DNA of 64,000 nucleotides, from contig DAIDLC010000001.1 of the NCBI GenBank assembly GCA_027449685.1, forward strand, positions 219,353 to 283,352. The letters run 5' to 3'. The translations under genes were made by a program, and so were the position numbers. The notes beneath the pieces were generated by a model. That model was not told the DNA's origin and made no database searches. It worked only from the letters and a program-made list of their open reading frames with translations. This stretch comes from Ferrovaceae bacterium. Its GTDB lineage: Bacteria > Pseudomonadota > Gammaproteobacteria > Burkholderiales > Ferrovaceae. The number at the start of each line of letters is the position of its first letter. Positions within the stretch are counted from its first letter, which is position 1. Shown piece after piece: positions 15,818-25,894 of this stretch.

Positions 15818-17737
15818 GTGATCACGATTCGCCTTCCCGATGGCTCCGAACGCCAGTATAACGCACCGCCTACCGTGGCAGAAGTTGCCGCCAGTATTGG
15901 GGCCGGTTTGGCCCGTGCCGCCTTGGCGGGAAAACTCGACGGACAGTTGGTGGATACCTCCACCCCAATCGAAAGCGATGCAACGCTGGCCATCGTGACG
16001 GAGCGCGATCCGGAAGGGCTGGAAGTGCTCCGCCATTCTACGGCGCATTTACTGGCGCAAGCCGTCAAGGCCCTGTATCCCGATGCGCAAGTGACCATAG
16101 GCCCTGTTATCGAAGACGGGTTTTATTACGATTTTTCCTACAAAAGACCTTTTACTCCCGAAGATCTGGTGTCGATCGAAAAGAAAATGCAGGAGCTTGC
16201 ACGTAGCGACATGCCGGTGCAGCGACGGCTCATGCCACGGGATGAAGCCGTGACGTTTTTCAAAGGGATGGGCGAGAGCTACAAGGCGGAAATCATCGCC
16301 AGCATTCCGGCCAACGAGCCCATTTCCTTGTACCAGCAGGATCAGTTTGTAGACTTATGCCGTGGCCCCCACGTGCCCTCCACGGGAAAGCTCAAAGTCT
16401 TCAAGTTGATGCGTGTGGCTGGCGCGTATTGGCGCGGAGATTCCAAAAACGAAATGCTGACCCGTATTTATGGCACGGCCTGGGCGCGCAAGGAGGATCA
16501 GGAGGCTTATCTGACCCGCTTGGAGGAAGCTGAAAAGCGGGATCATCGGCGCCTGGGCAAACACCTGGATTTGTTCCATTTGCAGGATGAAGCCCCTGGA
16601 ATGGTGTTTTGGCATCCGCGGGGTTGGGCCTTGTGGCAGGTGGTAGAGCAGTACATGCGCCAGGTTTATCGGGATCATGGCTATCAGGAGGTGCGTTGCC
16701 CCCAAATCCTGGATCGTGCCTTATGGGAAAAATCCGGGCATTGGGATAATTTTCAGAAAAACATGTTTACCACCGAATCGGAATCCCGTGACTTTGCCAT
16801 TAAGCCCATGAATTGCCCCGGTCATGTGCAGATTTTTAATCAAGGGGTCAAAAGCTATCGAGATTTGCCGGTACGCTACGGAGAGTTTGGTTCCTGCCAT
16901 CGCAACGAACCCTCTGGGGCGTTGCACGGGGTGATGCGGGTCCGGGGCTTTACGCAGGATGACGGGCATATTTTTTGTACTGAAGATCAGATTCAGTCCG
17001 AGGTGTCGGCCTTTATCCAGTTACTGCGCCGCGTTTATCATGACTTCGGTTTCACGGACATTCAGTATAAATTGGCCACGCGACCCCAGCAGCGCGTGGG
17101 CTCGGATGCCATATGGGACAAGGCGGAGGCTGCCCTGCAACTGGCCCTGGAGCGAAGCGCAGTCACCTTTGAACGACTCCCGGGAGAAGGGGCCTTCTAC
17201 GGGCCGAAGGTGGAGTTTCATCTGCGTGACAGTATTGGCCGTACCTGGCAATGCGGTACGATTCAGGCGGATTTCTCCATGCCGGAACGTTTGGAGGCCA
17301 GCTTTGTTGGGGAAGACAACACGCGCCATGTGCCGGTCATGCTGCACCGTGCCATTCTGGGGTCTTTGGAGCGTTTTATTGGCATTCTCATCGAGCATTA
17401 TGCGGGGGCACTGCCCCTGTGGCTGTCTCCTGTCCAACTGGTGGTCATCAATATTTCCCAAGCTCAAACAGAATATGCCCAACAGGTGGTCAAAGTCCTT
17501 AAGGATCAAGGCTTCCGGGTAGAGTCAGACTTGCGAAACGAAACGATTAACTATAAAATACGCGATCACAGTCGTCAAAAGCTCCCCTATCTCCTCGTTG
17601 TGGGCGACAAAGAAGCCCAAGCGGGCTTGGTTGCAGTCAGGGGTCGGGGAGGGGAAAACCTTGGGCAGATGTCACTCGAGTCCTTCATCGAGCGCGCCCA
17701 ACTGGAAGTTGCCCATCATTCAGGGAGCGCGGCATAG
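15818..17737 (+). CDS. thrS: Threonine--tRNA ligase
   Basis: The 639-residue enzyme charges tRNA-Thr. Domains in order: TGS (about 1-60), the editing/SAD domain ([12 protein letters not shown] with the HxxxH zinc site, about 70-225), the class II catalytic core (about 240-535; [15 protein letters not shown] with the active-site Cys, [17 protein letters not shown]) and an anticodon-binding domain (about 540-639). GAGG eight bases upstream favours GTG 15818; a TTG six bases earlier is too close to it. It is the first gene of the cluster thrS-infC-rpmI-rplT-pheS-pheT-ihfA. Confidence 0.96.
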   Translation: MITIRLPDGSERQYNAPPTVAEVAASIGAGLARAALAGKLDGQLVDTSTPIESDATLAIVTERDPEGLEVLRHSTAHLLAQAVKALYPDAQVTIGPVIEDGFYYDFSYKRPFTPEDLVSIEKKMQELARSDMPVQRRLMPRDEAVTFFKGMGESYKAEIIASIPANEPISLYQQDQFVDLCRGPHVPSTGKLKVFKLMRVAGAYWRGDSKNEMLTRIYGTAWARKEDQEAYLTRLEEAEKRDHRRLGKHLDLFHLQDEAPGMVFWHPRGWALWQVVEQYMRQVYRDHGYQEVRCPQILDRALWEKSGHWDNFQKNMFTTESESRDFAIKPMNCPGHVQIFNQGVKSYRDLPVRYGEFGSCHRNEPSGALHGVMRVRGFTQDDGHIFCTEDQIQSEVSAFIQLLRRVYHDFGFTDIQYKLATRPQQRVGSDAIWDKAEAALQLALERSAVTFERLPGEGAFYGPKVEFHLRDSIGRTWQCGTIQADFSMPERLEASFVGEDNTRHVPVMLHRAILGSLERFIGILIEHYAGALPLWLSPVQLVVINISQAQTEYAQQVVKVLKDQGFRVESDLRNETINYKIRDHSRQKLPYLLVVGDKEAQAGLVAVRGRGGENLGQMSLESFIERAQLEVAHHSGSAA

Positions 17738-17793
17738 TGGCCAGGACAGTCGGGTATTGCCTTGGGCGATATCGGCTATTTTTTTGATTTGAC

Positions 17794-17810
17794 AGGAGGT
17801 TGTTGCTATC
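17794..17810 (+). promoter_or_regulatory. infC ribosome-binding site with non-canonical AUC start
   Basis: AGGAGG at 17794-17799 is followed after eight bases by ATC (17808-17810), in frame with IF3 and giving the family N-terminus (M)[12 protein letters not shown]. No ATG, TTG or GTG in frame lies at a suitable distance; GTG 17817 would delete three conserved residues and sit 17 bases from the site. IF3 genes are known for AUU/AUC starts that let IF3 repress its own translation. Confidence 0.8.
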
Positions 17811-18395
17811 GCACAGGTGAAAGAAGTCCGAATCAACGAAGACATTTCGGTCCCCGAGGTTCGTTTGGTTGGTGTGGAAGGTGAACAACTCGGTATCTTC
17901 AAGATTGCTGATGCCTTGCGTCAGGCTGAAGATGCGGGCGTGGATCTGGTGGAAATTGCGCCAACCGCAACGCCGCCTGTTTGTCGTTTGATGGATTATG
18001 GGAAGTTCAAGTACCGCGAAAGCAAGCGACAACACGAAGCCAAGGTCAAGCAAAAGCAGATTCAGGTCAAGGAAGTCAAGTTTCGTCCTGGTACGGATGA
18101 TGGCGATTACGCCATCAAGGTCAGAAACCTGATCCGCTTTTTGAATGAAGGGGATAAAACCAAGGTCACCCTGCGGTTTCGGGGACGTGAAATGACTCAC
18201 CAGGAGCTGGGTTATAACCTTCTCAAACGGGTGGAAGCCGATTTGGCTCCCTACGGACAGGTGGAACAGTTTCCTAAAATGGAAGGGCGGCAAATGGTTA
18301 TGGTTCTGGCCCCCAAAAAGAAGCTTGAACCGGGCAAAGTTTCCAAGCCCACCGCACCTGCTGCAGCGGCGTCTGTGCAGCAAAACAACGCCTGA
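17808..18395 (+). CDS. infC: Translation initiation factor IF-3
   Basis: The 195-residue protein has the IF3 N-domain ([15 protein letters not shown] through [25 protein letters not shown]), the Lys-rich linker helix, and the C-domain ([18 protein letters not shown] to MVLAPKKK). It ends with an Ala/Gln tail slightly longer than usual. IF3 binds the 30S subunit, keeps 50S away and checks the start codon. The start is ATC 17808, so translation is probably under the usual IF3 start-codon discrimination feedback. A perfect hairpin (18389-18408) overlaps its stop codon. Confidence 0.96.
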   Translation: MAQVKEVRINEDISVPEVRLVGVEGEQLGIFKIADALRQAEDAGVDLVEIAPTATPPVCRLMDYGKFKYRESKRQHEAKVKQKQIQVKEVKFRPGTDDGDYAIKVRNLIRFLNEGDKTKVTLRFRGREMTHQELGYNLLKRVEADLAPYGQVEQFPKMEGRQMVMVLAPKKKLEPGKVSKPTAPAAAASVQQNNA

Positions 18396-18408
18396 AGGCA
18401 TTCAGGCG
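18389..18408 (+). other. Hairpin over the infC stop codon
   Basis: CGCCTGAA and TTCAGGCG make a perfect 8-bp stem with loop GGCA, containing the infC TGA. There is no T-run, so it is more likely an mRNA processing or stability element in the infC-rpmI-rplT leader than a terminator (inference). Confidence 0.5.
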
Positions 18409-18492
18409 GTTGTGCAAACAAGGCATGCGTGGTTTACAAGTATCGGTTCAGTACCGGTCACCGCGTGTGGTTTATAAATCATAGGAGCAATC

Positions 18493-18690
18493 ATGCCCAA
18501 AATGAAAACCAAGAGTGGTGCTGCCAAACGCTTTCGTGTGCGTGGTAGCGGGAGCGTCAAGCGCTCGCAGGCCTTCAAACGCCACATTCTCACCAAAAAG
18601 ACCACCAAAACCAAGCGTCAATTGCGTGGTACCGCCAACATTCATGCCACCAACATGGGCTCGGTAAAAGCCATGTTGCCCTACGCCTAA
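18493..18690 (+). CDS. rpmI: 50S ribosomal protein L35
   Basis: The 65-residue basic protein matches L35 over its whole length: [37 protein letters not shown] and the C-terminal MLPYA. It lies between infC and rplT as in most bacteria. GGAGCAAT precedes the ATG. The 97-bp gap before it is where the L20-responsive leader sits in other bacteria; I see direct copies of GTGGTTTA near 18429 and 18469 but cannot show a pseudoknot by eye. Confidence 0.97.
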   Translation: MPKMKTKSGAAKRFRVRGSGSVKRSQAFKRHILTKKTTKTKRQLRGTANIHATNMGSVKAMLPYA

Positions 18691-18701
18691 GGAGTCCCAA
18701 C

Positions 18702-19067
18702 ATGCCACGAGTCAAACGGGGTGTAACGGCGCATGCGCGCCACAAGAAAGTGTTGGATCAGGCCAAGGGCTATCGCGGTCGTCGCAAAAACGTCTATCGT
18801 ATCGCCAAAGAAGCCGTGATGAAGGCAGGTCAGTATGCCTATCGCGATCGGCGTCGGCGCAAACGCGATTTTCGCGTGTTGTGGATTGCTCGTATCAATG
18901 CGGCAGCCCGGGAATGCGGCATGAAGTACAGCACCTTCATGAATGGGCTCAAAAAAGCGGAGATCTTGGTGGACCGCAAGGTTCTGGCAGACATCGCCGT
19001 GTTCGATAAACCGGCCTTCATCAAGATGGTGGAAACTGCTCGCGCAACGCTCGCGGGCGCAGTCTGA
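18702..19067 (+). CDS. rplT: 50S ribosomal protein L20
   Basis: The 121-residue product is full-length L20: [51 protein letters not shown] and [16 protein letters not shown] are invariant parts. It binds 23S rRNA early in 50S assembly and, in other bacteria, represses its own operon. It starts 11 bases after rpmI with AAGGAG in between, so the pair is co-translated. A GC-rich hairpin follows (19080-19105). Confidence 0.97.
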   Translation: MPRVKRGVTAHARHKKVLDQAKGYRGRRKNVYRIAKEAVMKAGQYAYRDRRRRKRDFRVLWIARINAAARECGMKYSTFMNGLKKAEILVDRKVLADIAVFDKPAFIKMVETARATLAGAV

Positions 19068-19079
19068 TCAACTCCATCC

Positions 19080-19105
19080 GGCCCTCGCGTACCCGCGCGG
19101 GGGCC
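19080..19105 (+). terminator. GC-rich hairpin between rplT and pheS
   Basis: GGCCCTCGCG and CGCGGGGGCC pair over 10 bp (one wobble) with a 6-nt loop. Only a weak TCTT follows, so termination would be partial: an attenuator or processing site lowering pheST expression relative to the ribosomal genes. Confidence 0.4.
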
Positions 19106-19154
19106 TCTTGGTGATCTGATTCCCCAATCCATTCACCCACCCATCCCAAATCCC

Positions 19155-20180
19155 ATGCAAGATTTACAATCCATCCAGGATGAGGCGCTTGCGCTGTTCT
19201 CCACTATTGAACAACCAGCCGCACTGGAGGACGCCAAGGCGCGTTATCTGGGCAAATCGGGGATCTTGACGGAGCGCTTGCGGGCCTTGGGTCAGTTGCC
19301 CGTGGAACAACGTAAACTGCTGGGTGCTCAAATCAATGGGACCAAGCAGGCCCTGGAACAGGCGTTGGTTCAGCGCCGCGAGCAGTTGGCCCAGGATCAG
19401 ATGACCCGCGAACTCAGGGCGCAAGCGTTGGATGTTACCCTTCCTGGACGGGGTGTGCTCAGGGGTGGCCTGCATCCTGTTACCTTGACATTGCAACGGA
19501 TTGAAGCCTTGTTTCGCAGCGTGGGTTTTGACGTGACGGATGGCCCGGAAATCGAAACCGACGCGTACAACTTTACGGCCCTGAATATACCGGATGATCA
19601 TCCGGCCCGTGCCATGCATGACACCTTCTATCTCGACCCGGCGCATGTGTTACGCACGCATACCTCCCCCATGCAGGTACGTTATTTGCAGGCCCATGCG
19701 CTGCCCGTTAAAGTGATCGTCCCGGGAAGGGTTTATCGCTGCGATTCCGACATGACTCACACGCCCATGTTCCATCAAGTGGAAGGTCTATGGGTGGATG
19801 AAACGGTGACTTTCAGCGCGTTGAAAGGGTTGCTGGTGGATTTCATGCGCTGTTTTTTTGAACAGGATTCCCTGAAAGCCCGCTTTCGTTCTTCGTTTTT
19901 TCCTTTCACCGAACCTTCCGCAGAAATGGATATCGGCTGTGTGATCTGCCAGGGACAGGGCTGTCGGGTCTGCAGCCATACGGGCTGGTTAGAGGTGTTG
20001 GGATGCGGCATGGTGCACCCCAACGTGTTTACCCCCTTGGGCATCGATAGTGAGCGCCATGTGGGTTTGGCCTTTGGGCTGGGAGTCGAAAGACTGGCCA
20101 TGTTACGCTATGGTGTCAATGACTTGCGCTTGTTTTTTGATAATGATCTGAACTTTTTGCGGCAATTTGCCACACGCTAA
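19155..20180 (+). CDS. pheS: Phenylalanine--tRNA ligase alpha subunit
   Basis: The 341-residue subunit carries the N-terminal coiled-coil tRNA-binding region (about 1-90) and the class II catalytic core: [56 protein letters not shown], a Cys-bearing insert [19 protein letters not shown], and motif 3 [14 protein letters not shown]. With PheT it forms the alpha2beta2 enzyme that charges tRNA-Phe. It is in the usual position upstream of pheT, here separated by 119 bp containing an octanucleotide tandem repeat. Confidence 0.97.
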   Translation: MQDLQSIQDEALALFSTIEQPAALEDAKARYLGKSGILTERLRALGQLPVEQRKLLGAQINGTKQALEQALVQRREQLAQDQMTRELRAQALDVTLPGRGVLRGGLHPVTLTLQRIEALFRSVGFDVTDGPEIETDAYNFTALNIPDDHPARAMHDTFYLDPAHVLRTHTSPMQVRYLQAHALPVKVIVPGRVYRCDSDMTHTPMFHQVEGLWVDETVTFSALKGLLVDFMRCFFEQDSLKARFRSSFFPFTEPSAEMDIGCVICQGQGCRVCSHTGWLEVLGCGMVHPNVFTPLGIDSERHVGLAFGLGVERLAMLRYGVNDLRLFFDNDLNFLRQFATR

Positions 20181-20219
20181 CGCGTGGTGCCGATCTTCTT
20201 TCCGGTATCGCACTCATTG

Positions 20220-20280
20220 CCCGATAGCCCGATAGCCCGATAGCCCGATAGCCCGATAGCCCGATAGCCCGATAGCCCGA
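20220..20280 (+). repeat. Octanucleotide tandem repeat between pheS and pheT
   Basis: About 7.6 perfect copies of the 8-bp unit CCCGATAG run without interruption from 20220 to 20280, ending 19 bp before the pheT start codon. The region is not coding for a known gene. Such short perfect arrays change copy number by slipped-strand replication. Confidence 0.95.
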
Positions 20281-20299
20281 TTTAAAGAGATCCGTCTTC

Positions 20300-22699
20300 A
20301 TGAAATTCACAGAATCCTGGCTCCGTACCTTCGTTGACCCGCCCTTCAGTACTCAGGCCATGAGTCACGTGCTCACCATGAGTGGACTGGAAGTGGAGGC
20401 TTGCGAGCCCGTGGCGCCTGCTTTTACGCAGGTGGTGGTGGGCCAGGTTTTGACAGTGGTCAAACATCCTCAGGCAGACCGCTTGAATCTTCTGGAAGTG
20501 GACGTGGGGCAAGAGAAGCCATTGCAGATCGTCTGTGGCGCACCTAACGTCAAACCCGGTATGAAAGCGCCTTGCGCGCTGGTGGGGGCGCAACTTCCCA
20601 ATGATCTGGTGATTCGTGCGGCCAAGGTGCGGGGGGTGGAATCTTTCGGAATGATGTGTTCCGAAAAGGAATTAGGACTCTCTTCCGAGGGCCATGGGCT
20701 GCTGGAATTGGAATCTCAGGCTCCGGTGGGTGTGGCTGTGCGCGATTGGCTGGAACTGGATGATACCGTTCTCACGCTCAAACTAACCCCGAATCGGGCC
20801 GACTGCTTGAGTGTATGGGGGGTTGCCCGTGAACTGAGTGTGCTGACCCAGTGCGCGCTCAAGACACCGCCTGTGCCCGATGCAAACTGCCGGGCTTCTC
20901 ACTCCGGCCCTGGGCAAGATCCAGCGCCCAAGCGGCAGGTTCTTCTGGAGGATCCTCGGGCCTGTGGCCGTTATGTGGGGCGAACGCTGCATCTGGAGCA
21001 CCCTGAGCGACCAACCCCCTCCTGGATGCTGCGCCGTTTGCAACGTTGCGGGTTACGCAGCAAAAATCTGGTGGTGGATGTGACCAATTATGTCATGCTG
21101 GAATTGGGGCAGCCCATGCATGCTTTCGATGACACGGTCCTGCAAGGAAACCTCTCCGTGCGCTGGGCGCGGCCCCAGGAAACCCTGCAATTGCTCACCG
21201 AACAAACCGTGACTTTGACACCGGATATGCTGGTGATTGCCGATCAGCAAGGACCGGTTGCCCTGGCGGGAATCATGGGGGGGATGCCATCTGCGGTGAC
21301 CGGACAGTCGCGGCAGGTGTTTCTTGAAGCCGCCTGGTTTGCGCCCCAAGCCATTACAGGACGAGCGCGGCGACTGGGATTGAATTCCGAAGCCGCCCAT
21401 CGCTTTGAACGCGGGGTGGATTTCATGCTGGCCCAGCGGGCTGTGGATTATGCCACCCAACTCCTGCTCGAAATAACCTCTGGAACTGCCGGGCAACTGG
21501 TTGATTGCACAGGAGTCATCCCGCAGAGAGAGCGGGTTTTGGTGCGTCCCGAACGGGTTCGACGGGTCTTGGGACTGGCCTTGAGTGATGAGCGGATTGC
21601 AGGCTTGCTGGCCCAACTGGAAGGCCAGATGCAGGTTTCCCAGGAGCCGCAGGGATTCTGGCTGACCCCCCCCAGCTATCGCTTTGATCTGAACATCGAG
21701 GCGGATTACATCGAAGAAATCGCGCGTTTGGAAGGCTACGATAACATTCCTACCCAGACTCCCGTGGCCAGCATGCGCCTGTCGGCTCGGTCCGAAGCTG
21801 TTCGGGATCCGGCAGAATTGCAAAATCGGTTGGTGCATCACGGGTTTCAGGAAGTCATGACCTACAGTTTCATCGCCGGGAGTGAACTGGAAAAATTTAC
21901 CCCAGACGAGCAAGGCATTGCGCTGCTCAACCCCATCGCCAGCCAGTTATCCCACCTGCGCACGACCATGGCACCGGGTTTGATCCATACGCTGCGTTAC
22001 AATCTGGGGCGCAAACAGGAACGGGTGCGCATTTTCGAAATCGGTCGCTGTTTTAGGCTGGGCCCTGACCGATCCTATCAGCAGGAACAGCGTCTGGCCG
22101 CCTTGATATATGGCTTGCGCTACCCCGAGCAATGGTCCATGGCCGCGGAGCCCGTGGATTTTTTTGATCTCAAGGCCGAGGTTGAAGCCTTGTTCCCGGT
22201 TTCGATGACGCCCCGATTTTATCCGTGCACAGATCATCCGGCCCTGCATCCTGGACGCGCAGCGCGCATCGCGCTGGAGCAAACTACCATCGGCTGGCTG
22301 GGCGAGTTGCATCCACGCCTTGTGTCGGGTTATGAATTGGCGCGTGCCCCTCTGTTATTCGAATTGGAACTGACCCCTCTCTTGTCCTGCTCCATTCCCC
22401 ACTTCGTCGAACCGTCCCGATTCCAGCCGGTGCGCCGTGATCTGGCCTTCGTGGTGGACGAACATCTGCCGCTGGATGCGTTGCTGCACTGCCTGCGTGA
22501 AGCCAAGGCACCCTTTGTAACGGAACTGGATGTGTTTGATTTGTACCGGGGCAGCGGCTTGCCAAATGGTAAAAAAAGTGTTGCATTTCGTGTGGTTATA
22601 CAAGATACTGAAAGGACGCTGACAGAGTCTGATCTGGAAATTACAACAACAGCGTTGATTGCTGCAGTCTCATCGGCCTTCGGTGCCGAGTTACGATAA
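20300..22699 (+). CDS. pheT: Phenylalanine--tRNA ligase beta subunit
   Basis: The 799-residue chain has the EMAP-II-like tRNA-binding domain (about 40-150, [25 protein letters not shown]), the B3/B4 editing domain ([20 protein letters not shown]), B5 (about 405-475), the catalytic-like core ([16 protein letters not shown]) and the C-terminal anticodon-binding FDX-ACB domain ([16 protein letters not shown] to the end). Full length. AAAGAGATC lies before the ATG; the octamer array just upstream could change the distance to any element beyond it. Confidence 0.97.
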   Translation: MKFTESWLRTFVDPPFSTQAMSHVLTMSGLEVEACEPVAPAFTQVVVGQVLTVVKHPQADRLNLLEVDVGQEKPLQIVCGAPNVKPGMKAPCALVGAQLPNDLVIRAAKVRGVESFGMMCSEKELGLSSEGHGLLELESQAPVGVAVRDWLELDDTVLTLKLTPNRADCLSVWGVARELSVLTQCALKTPPVPDANCRASHSGPGQDPAPKRQVLLEDPRACGRYVGRTLHLEHPERPTPSWMLRRLQRCGLRSKNLVVDVTNYVMLELGQPMHAFDDTVLQGNLSVRWARPQETLQLLTEQTVTLTPDMLVIADQQGPVALAGIMGGMPSAVTGQSRQVFLEAAWFAPQAITGRARRLGLNSEAAHRFERGVDFMLAQRAVDYATQLLLEITSGTAGQLVDCTGVIPQRERVLVRPERVRRVLGLALSDERIAGLLAQLEGQMQVSQEPQGFWLTPPSYRFDLNIEADYIEEIARLEGYDNIPTQTPVASMRLSARSEAVRDPAELQNRLVHHGFQEVMTYSFIAGSELEKFTPDEQGIALLNPIASQLSHLRTTMAPGLIHTLRYNLGRKQERVRIFEIGRCFRLGPDRSYQQEQRLAALIYGLRYPEQWSMAAEPVDFFDLKAEVEALFPVSMTPRFYPCTDHPALHPGRAARIALEQTTIGWLGELHPRLVSGYELARAPLLFELELTPLLSCSIPHFVEPSRFQPVRRDLAFVVDEHLPLDALLHCLREAKAPFVTELDVFDLYRGSGLPNGKKSVAFRVVIQDTERTLTESDLEITTTALIAAVSSAFGAELR

Positions 22700-22710
22700 G
22701 CGGAGTTCGC

Positions 22711-23016
22711 ATGACTTTGACCAAAGCTGAATTGTCTGAATTGCTGTTTGAAAAAGTAGGCCTCAACAAACGTGAAGCGAAGGAACTGGTAGATACCTTT
22801 TTTGAGGAGATTCGATTGGCGCTAGCCAATGGACATACCGTCAAATTATCTGGGTTCGGTAATTTCCAGTTACGCACCAAGCCGCAACGGCCCGGACGCA
22901 ACCCCAAGACAGGCCAGGAAATTCCGATTTCCGCAAGGCGTGTGGTTACGTTTCATGCCAGTCAGAAATTGAAGTCTTTGGTGGAACAGCACTGCCGTGG
23001 AACCACCCCAGCCTGA
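22711..23016 (+). CDS. ihfA: Integration host factor subunit alpha
   Basis: The 101-residue protein has the HU/IHF fold with the alpha-subunit start [27 protein letters not shown], the hinge [10 protein letters not shown] and the beta-arm [17 protein letters not shown] bends DNA sharply at specific sites. It follows pheT by 11 bases, the conserved pheT-ihfA operon arrangement, and overlaps the MerR gene by 20 bases. The beta subunit is not in this window. Confidence 0.95.
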   Translation: MTLTKAELSELLFEKVGLNKREAKELVDTFFEEIRLALANGHTVKLSGFGNFQLRTKPQRPGRNPKTGQEIPISARRVVTFHASQKLKSLVEQHCRGTTPA

Positions 23017-23443
23017 GAACGGTCTGCCACCGATCCCCTCCAAACGGTATTTCACCATTGGTGAAGTAGGCGTGTTGTGTGCCGTCAAGCCCCATGTGTT
23101 GCGCTATTGGGAACAGGAATTCTCACAACTCAAACCGGTCAAGCGTCGCGGCAATCGCCGTTACTATCAACCGCACGAGGTTCAGCTGATCCGGCAGATC
23201 CGCAATCTGCTCTACGATCAGGGTTTTACCATCAACGGGGCACGGCTGGCCTTGGCGTCGCCCACTCACAAACGTTCGTCTCTGGTTGTGCCAGAATCCG
23301 ATCGGGAGCCGTCTGCGCACACGTTGTCGCAACCCCAAACGACTTTACCCTCATTCCCAACCGACAAGTACACGCAGCACGGCGCAACAGGCCGCCATCT
23401 CAAACAGGAACTGTTGTCCATCATCGATTTGCTGGTTCCCTGA
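22997..23443 (+). CDS. MerR family transcriptional regulator (ihfA-linked)
   Basis: The 148-residue protein has an N-terminal MerR winged helix (about 16-85: [42 protein letters not shown]) and then a variable Ser/Pro-rich tail with no effector domain and no metal-binding cysteines. This is the short regulator that follows ihfA in many beta- and gammaproteobacteria; its targets are unknown. Start GTG/ATG near 22997 overlaps ihfA. tRNA-Pro follows 110 bp downstream. Confidence 0.88.
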   Translation: MEPPQPENGLPPIPSKRYFTIGEVGVLCAVKPHVLRYWEQEFSQLKPVKRRGNRRYYQPHEVQLIRQIRNLLYDQGFTINGARLALASPTHKRSSLVVPESDREPSAHTLSQPQTTLPSFPTDKYTQHGATGRHLKQELLSIIDLLVP

Positions 23444-23552
23444 ATTCCGGGTTTTTGCTGCTTACTTGCGGGATTGTTTTCGACCTTCGCATCCTGTCAT
23501 TTTCCATCAGATTCTAGTCAACAGAACCCATCTTGTGGCATAATCCAGGGCT

Positions 23553-23629
<77 letters not shown>

Positions 23630-23885
23630 ATAAAATCGATGGATGACGTGGTTTTATTGGGTTCTGGTGTCCAAAACATGCCCATTCGCAATGAGGAAGG
23701 GCTCAATCTGCGCTCTTTTTCGGCTCTCTATCGTTTCGAGCAGCCGTTCATGATCGACTATCACGCAGTTTTGGCAGCATCTGCATTTCTTTCAGCAGCG
23801 TGCGTTCCTTCATGTGGGCGCGCCCCGAGTGGCCTGTGCTTATGCCCAGACCACTCGAGCAGAGGTTCCCTGAGCGCGCTTTGGC
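23630..23885. other. Intergenic region after tRNA-Pro, no gene recognised
   Basis: These 256 bp hold no convincing gene. A 7-bp inverted repeat (CGAGTGG at 23826-23832, CCACTCG at 23851-23857) is present but without a T-run. No integrase or duplicated tRNA 3-prime end is visible. Confidence 0.5.
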
Positions 23886-24371
23886 CTAGCGCGTCTTGAA
23901 TTTTTCGAAGAATCCGAAAGGAATCTCGACCCTCACATCTCGCGCCATATTCATGAAACCATCCCTTGACCTTTCAAAAAGGGCTTTGTACCGCGCATCA
24001 CTCAGTTTCTCAATGATTTTCACGCCATCGCGATCGCAAAGGCGAATATCGTCGGCTCTTTCTTTTGGATTTCGACCTTCGTAGGATTTCAACATTTGCT
24101 TGATCTTCTCCGGTGATGCCCCTTCACCCATAGCGGCAAACTCCCAGGTCATTCCCACCAGAAAAGCGCTAAAACCGTCATCCAGATCAGATCGCTTGTG
24201 GGTACTTTTGAACTTTTCGACGGCAGCGCCGGTATTCTTGAGCAGAAAATATTCGCACCGAACGAATGCATCCAGATCGGCTTTCTTTTCTTGACGAGTC
24301 TCTGCATGAGCGCCAGTTGTACAAATGGTTCCGATAACAGCTACTGAAACAAGTGCCTTGAGAAATTTCAT
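23886..24371 (-). CDS. Predicted periplasmic protein of unknown function
   Basis: About 161 residues beginning with a clear signal peptide (MKFLKALVSVAVIGTICTTGAHA, cut after AHA), then a helical, charged mature protein with two cysteines (RCEYFLLK and LCDRDG) that could form a disulfide. No family is recognised. The gene is visibly richer in A/T and Lys codons than its neighbours and lies just downstream of tRNA-Pro, hinting at acquisition by transfer (inference). An upstream in-frame ATG at 24389 is the alternative start. Confidence 0.65.
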   Translation of the reverse strand: MKFLKALVSVAVIGTICTTGAHAETRQEKKADLDAFVRCEYFLLKNTGAAVEKFKSTHKRSDLDDGFSAFLVGMTWEFAAMGEGASPEKIKQMLKSYEGRNPKERADDIRLCDRDGVKIIEKLSDARYKALFERSRDGFMNMARDVRVEIPFGFFEKFKTR

Positions 24372-24440
24372 TACCAACCCCGTTTTCATTGAAATGACTG
24401 AAATTCATTGCGCGCCATGTTACACAATAGCCTCAGTACA

Positions 24441-24459
24441 GTGTAAAAAAATTTTACAC
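24441..24459. promoter_or_regulatory. Perfect A/T-rich palindrome upstream of the periplasmic gene
   Basis: GTGTAAAA and TTTTACAC flank AAA, about 50-70 bp upstream of the start of the minus-strand periplasmic protein and just after the end of the GT87 gene. It may be an operator for the former or a weak terminator for the latter. Confidence 0.4.
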
Positions 24460-24466
24460 CCCCGCG

Positions 24467-25660
24467 TTAGCCTGGATGGGCTGCTTCCCCTGAGGGACAG
24501 TGGTCTGCATTTAAAGCGGTCCTCTGGCGCACGGGAAATAACGTGAAGGCCAGCATCAGGAGAACTGGCGTGAGCTGCAGATGAAAGAACACGGCGGTTA
24601 ATACAGAGGGGATGGCAGGATAAATCCAGCAGGCGGCTGCCAAAACTTTTTCTCTGGTTTTTAGTGGACGTCCTGATGCGGCCAGAAAAGCGGCGCTCAA
24701 TATCCACCAGACCTCGTCATAAAACAGCAAATAGGGACTGAATAACAGGGTTGCGATGCAGGCTACCCCCCAACGCACCGGGGCCGTAGCGGGCGAGCGC
24801 CACACCTGAAGGGCATGGATCAGGGCCAGCAGGGAACTGAGCATCTGCACACCATATGCCCATCCTGAAGGCGTACCAAGCAATTTGAGCAGACCGAACA
24901 CGGTGGTTTGAGTGGGGGTGATGCGCGTGCTGGCAAATTGGGAGGCTGTTTGCAAACTGTGCAGCCAGGTGGAAAGCGCTACGCCGGATAATCCGCTGCC
25001 TGCCAGTAGCAAACCTGCGGCGGTCATCAAGGCGACCCAAAAGGGTCGTCTGTGCTCGGAAAACAGATACAACACCCCCAGTAGCAGAGCCAATTGAGGT
25101 TTGATGCTCAGTAGGCCCAGGAATATCCCGGAGCATATGGGCGATGAGCGTTGGGTGATCAGGGAAGCACCCGCCAGCGCGGCGGTCAGCAAGCCGTTTT
25201 GACCGGTGAGGATATTGATCCAGACGGCGGGTGAAGAGAGCAGGAAGACCAGAGGGGCAATGCCTGTGGCGTGTGGAAGAATTCGGCGTAGGACCGCATA
25301 CAGGGCCAGCAGGCTGCCTCCTTCGAACAAGAGCAATCCGGGCAGAAAGGGCAGGGATCCCAGGGGCGCAATCAGCACCAGGAATGAGGGGGGATAAAAC
25401 CAGCCCAAAGCGCCTTGATAGCCGGGAAGAGCCGCTGCCAGCAGATGGGAGAAAGCGTTGGGGTCATACAGCTGTGTGGCTGTTCCGGTCCAGAAGGCCC
25501 GGGCGCCAACCCAGAAAGCCAGATAATCGCCCACCCAGGGACCGAAATGAGCCTGCCAAGTCAACCAGAACAAGGCGCTCAGGGACAGAATCGATAGCCA
25601 TACCGCCCAAAACAGACGGCTGCCAGAACCCAGGAAAAATGGATTTGATACGGGATTCAT
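24467..25660 (-). CDS. GT87-type (DUF2029) polyprenol-phosphate-dependent membrane glycosyltransferase
   Basis: The 397-residue protein is an integral membrane protein with about ten helices. Family marks are DYLAFWVGARAFWTG (the acidic residue after the first helix, catalytic in GT-C enzymes), LYDPNAF, GWFYPPSFLVLIAPLG, TGQNGLLTAAL, LSIKPQLALLLG and FSPYLLFYDEVW. Such proteins move mannose or another sugar from a polyprenyl phosphate carrier to an envelope glycan; the acceptor is unknown. ATG 25660 (MNPVSNPFF) is chosen over a 50-residue upstream extension. It is divergent from radC. Confidence 0.8.
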   Translation of the reverse strand: MNPVSNPFFLGSGSRLFWAVWLSILSLSALFWLTWQAHFGPWVGDYLAFWVGARAFWTGTATQLYDPNAFSHLLAAALPGYQGALGWFYPPSFLVLIAPLGSLPFLPGLLLFEGGSLLALYAVLRRILPHATGIAPLVFLLSSPAVWINILTGQNGLLTAALAGASLITQRSSPICSGIFLGLLSIKPQLALLLGVLYLFSEHRRPFWVALMTAAGLLLAGSGLSGVALSTWLHSLQTASQFASTRITPTQTTVFGLLKLLGTPSGWAYGVQMLSSLLALIHALQVWRSPATAPVRWGVACIATLLFSPYLLFYDEVWWILSAAFLAASGRPLKTREKVLAAACWIYPAIPSVLTAVFFHLQLTPVLLMLAFTLFPVRQRTALNADHCPSGEAAHPG

Positions 25661-25894
25661 CAGGCATCCACCTGTGACGAGTGCAACGATAACCGCATGG
25701 ATGACGCCGTTTTCATGCGCTCTGGTCTCTCCTGGGCGGGCGATAATGACTCTTCCCGGGGGCACTGAAAATCTGGCCATTCGATCCATGGCATCCGTCC
25801 ACTGTGGCACTCCGGGATAGGCCCTGTTGGATAGGTGTGGAACAAAAAGACCGGGTGGGCCTTAGCCCGATGCATTCCTTGAGGAACTTGCGCC

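Noticed and set aside
17817..18395. infC starting at GTG 17817
   Set aside because: It would remove the conserved first residues and leave 17 bases between the ribosome-binding site and the start; ATC 17808 fits better.
20220..20280. The octamer array as a CRISPR array
   Set aside because: Units are 8 bp and contiguous with no spacers, and no cas gene is in the window.
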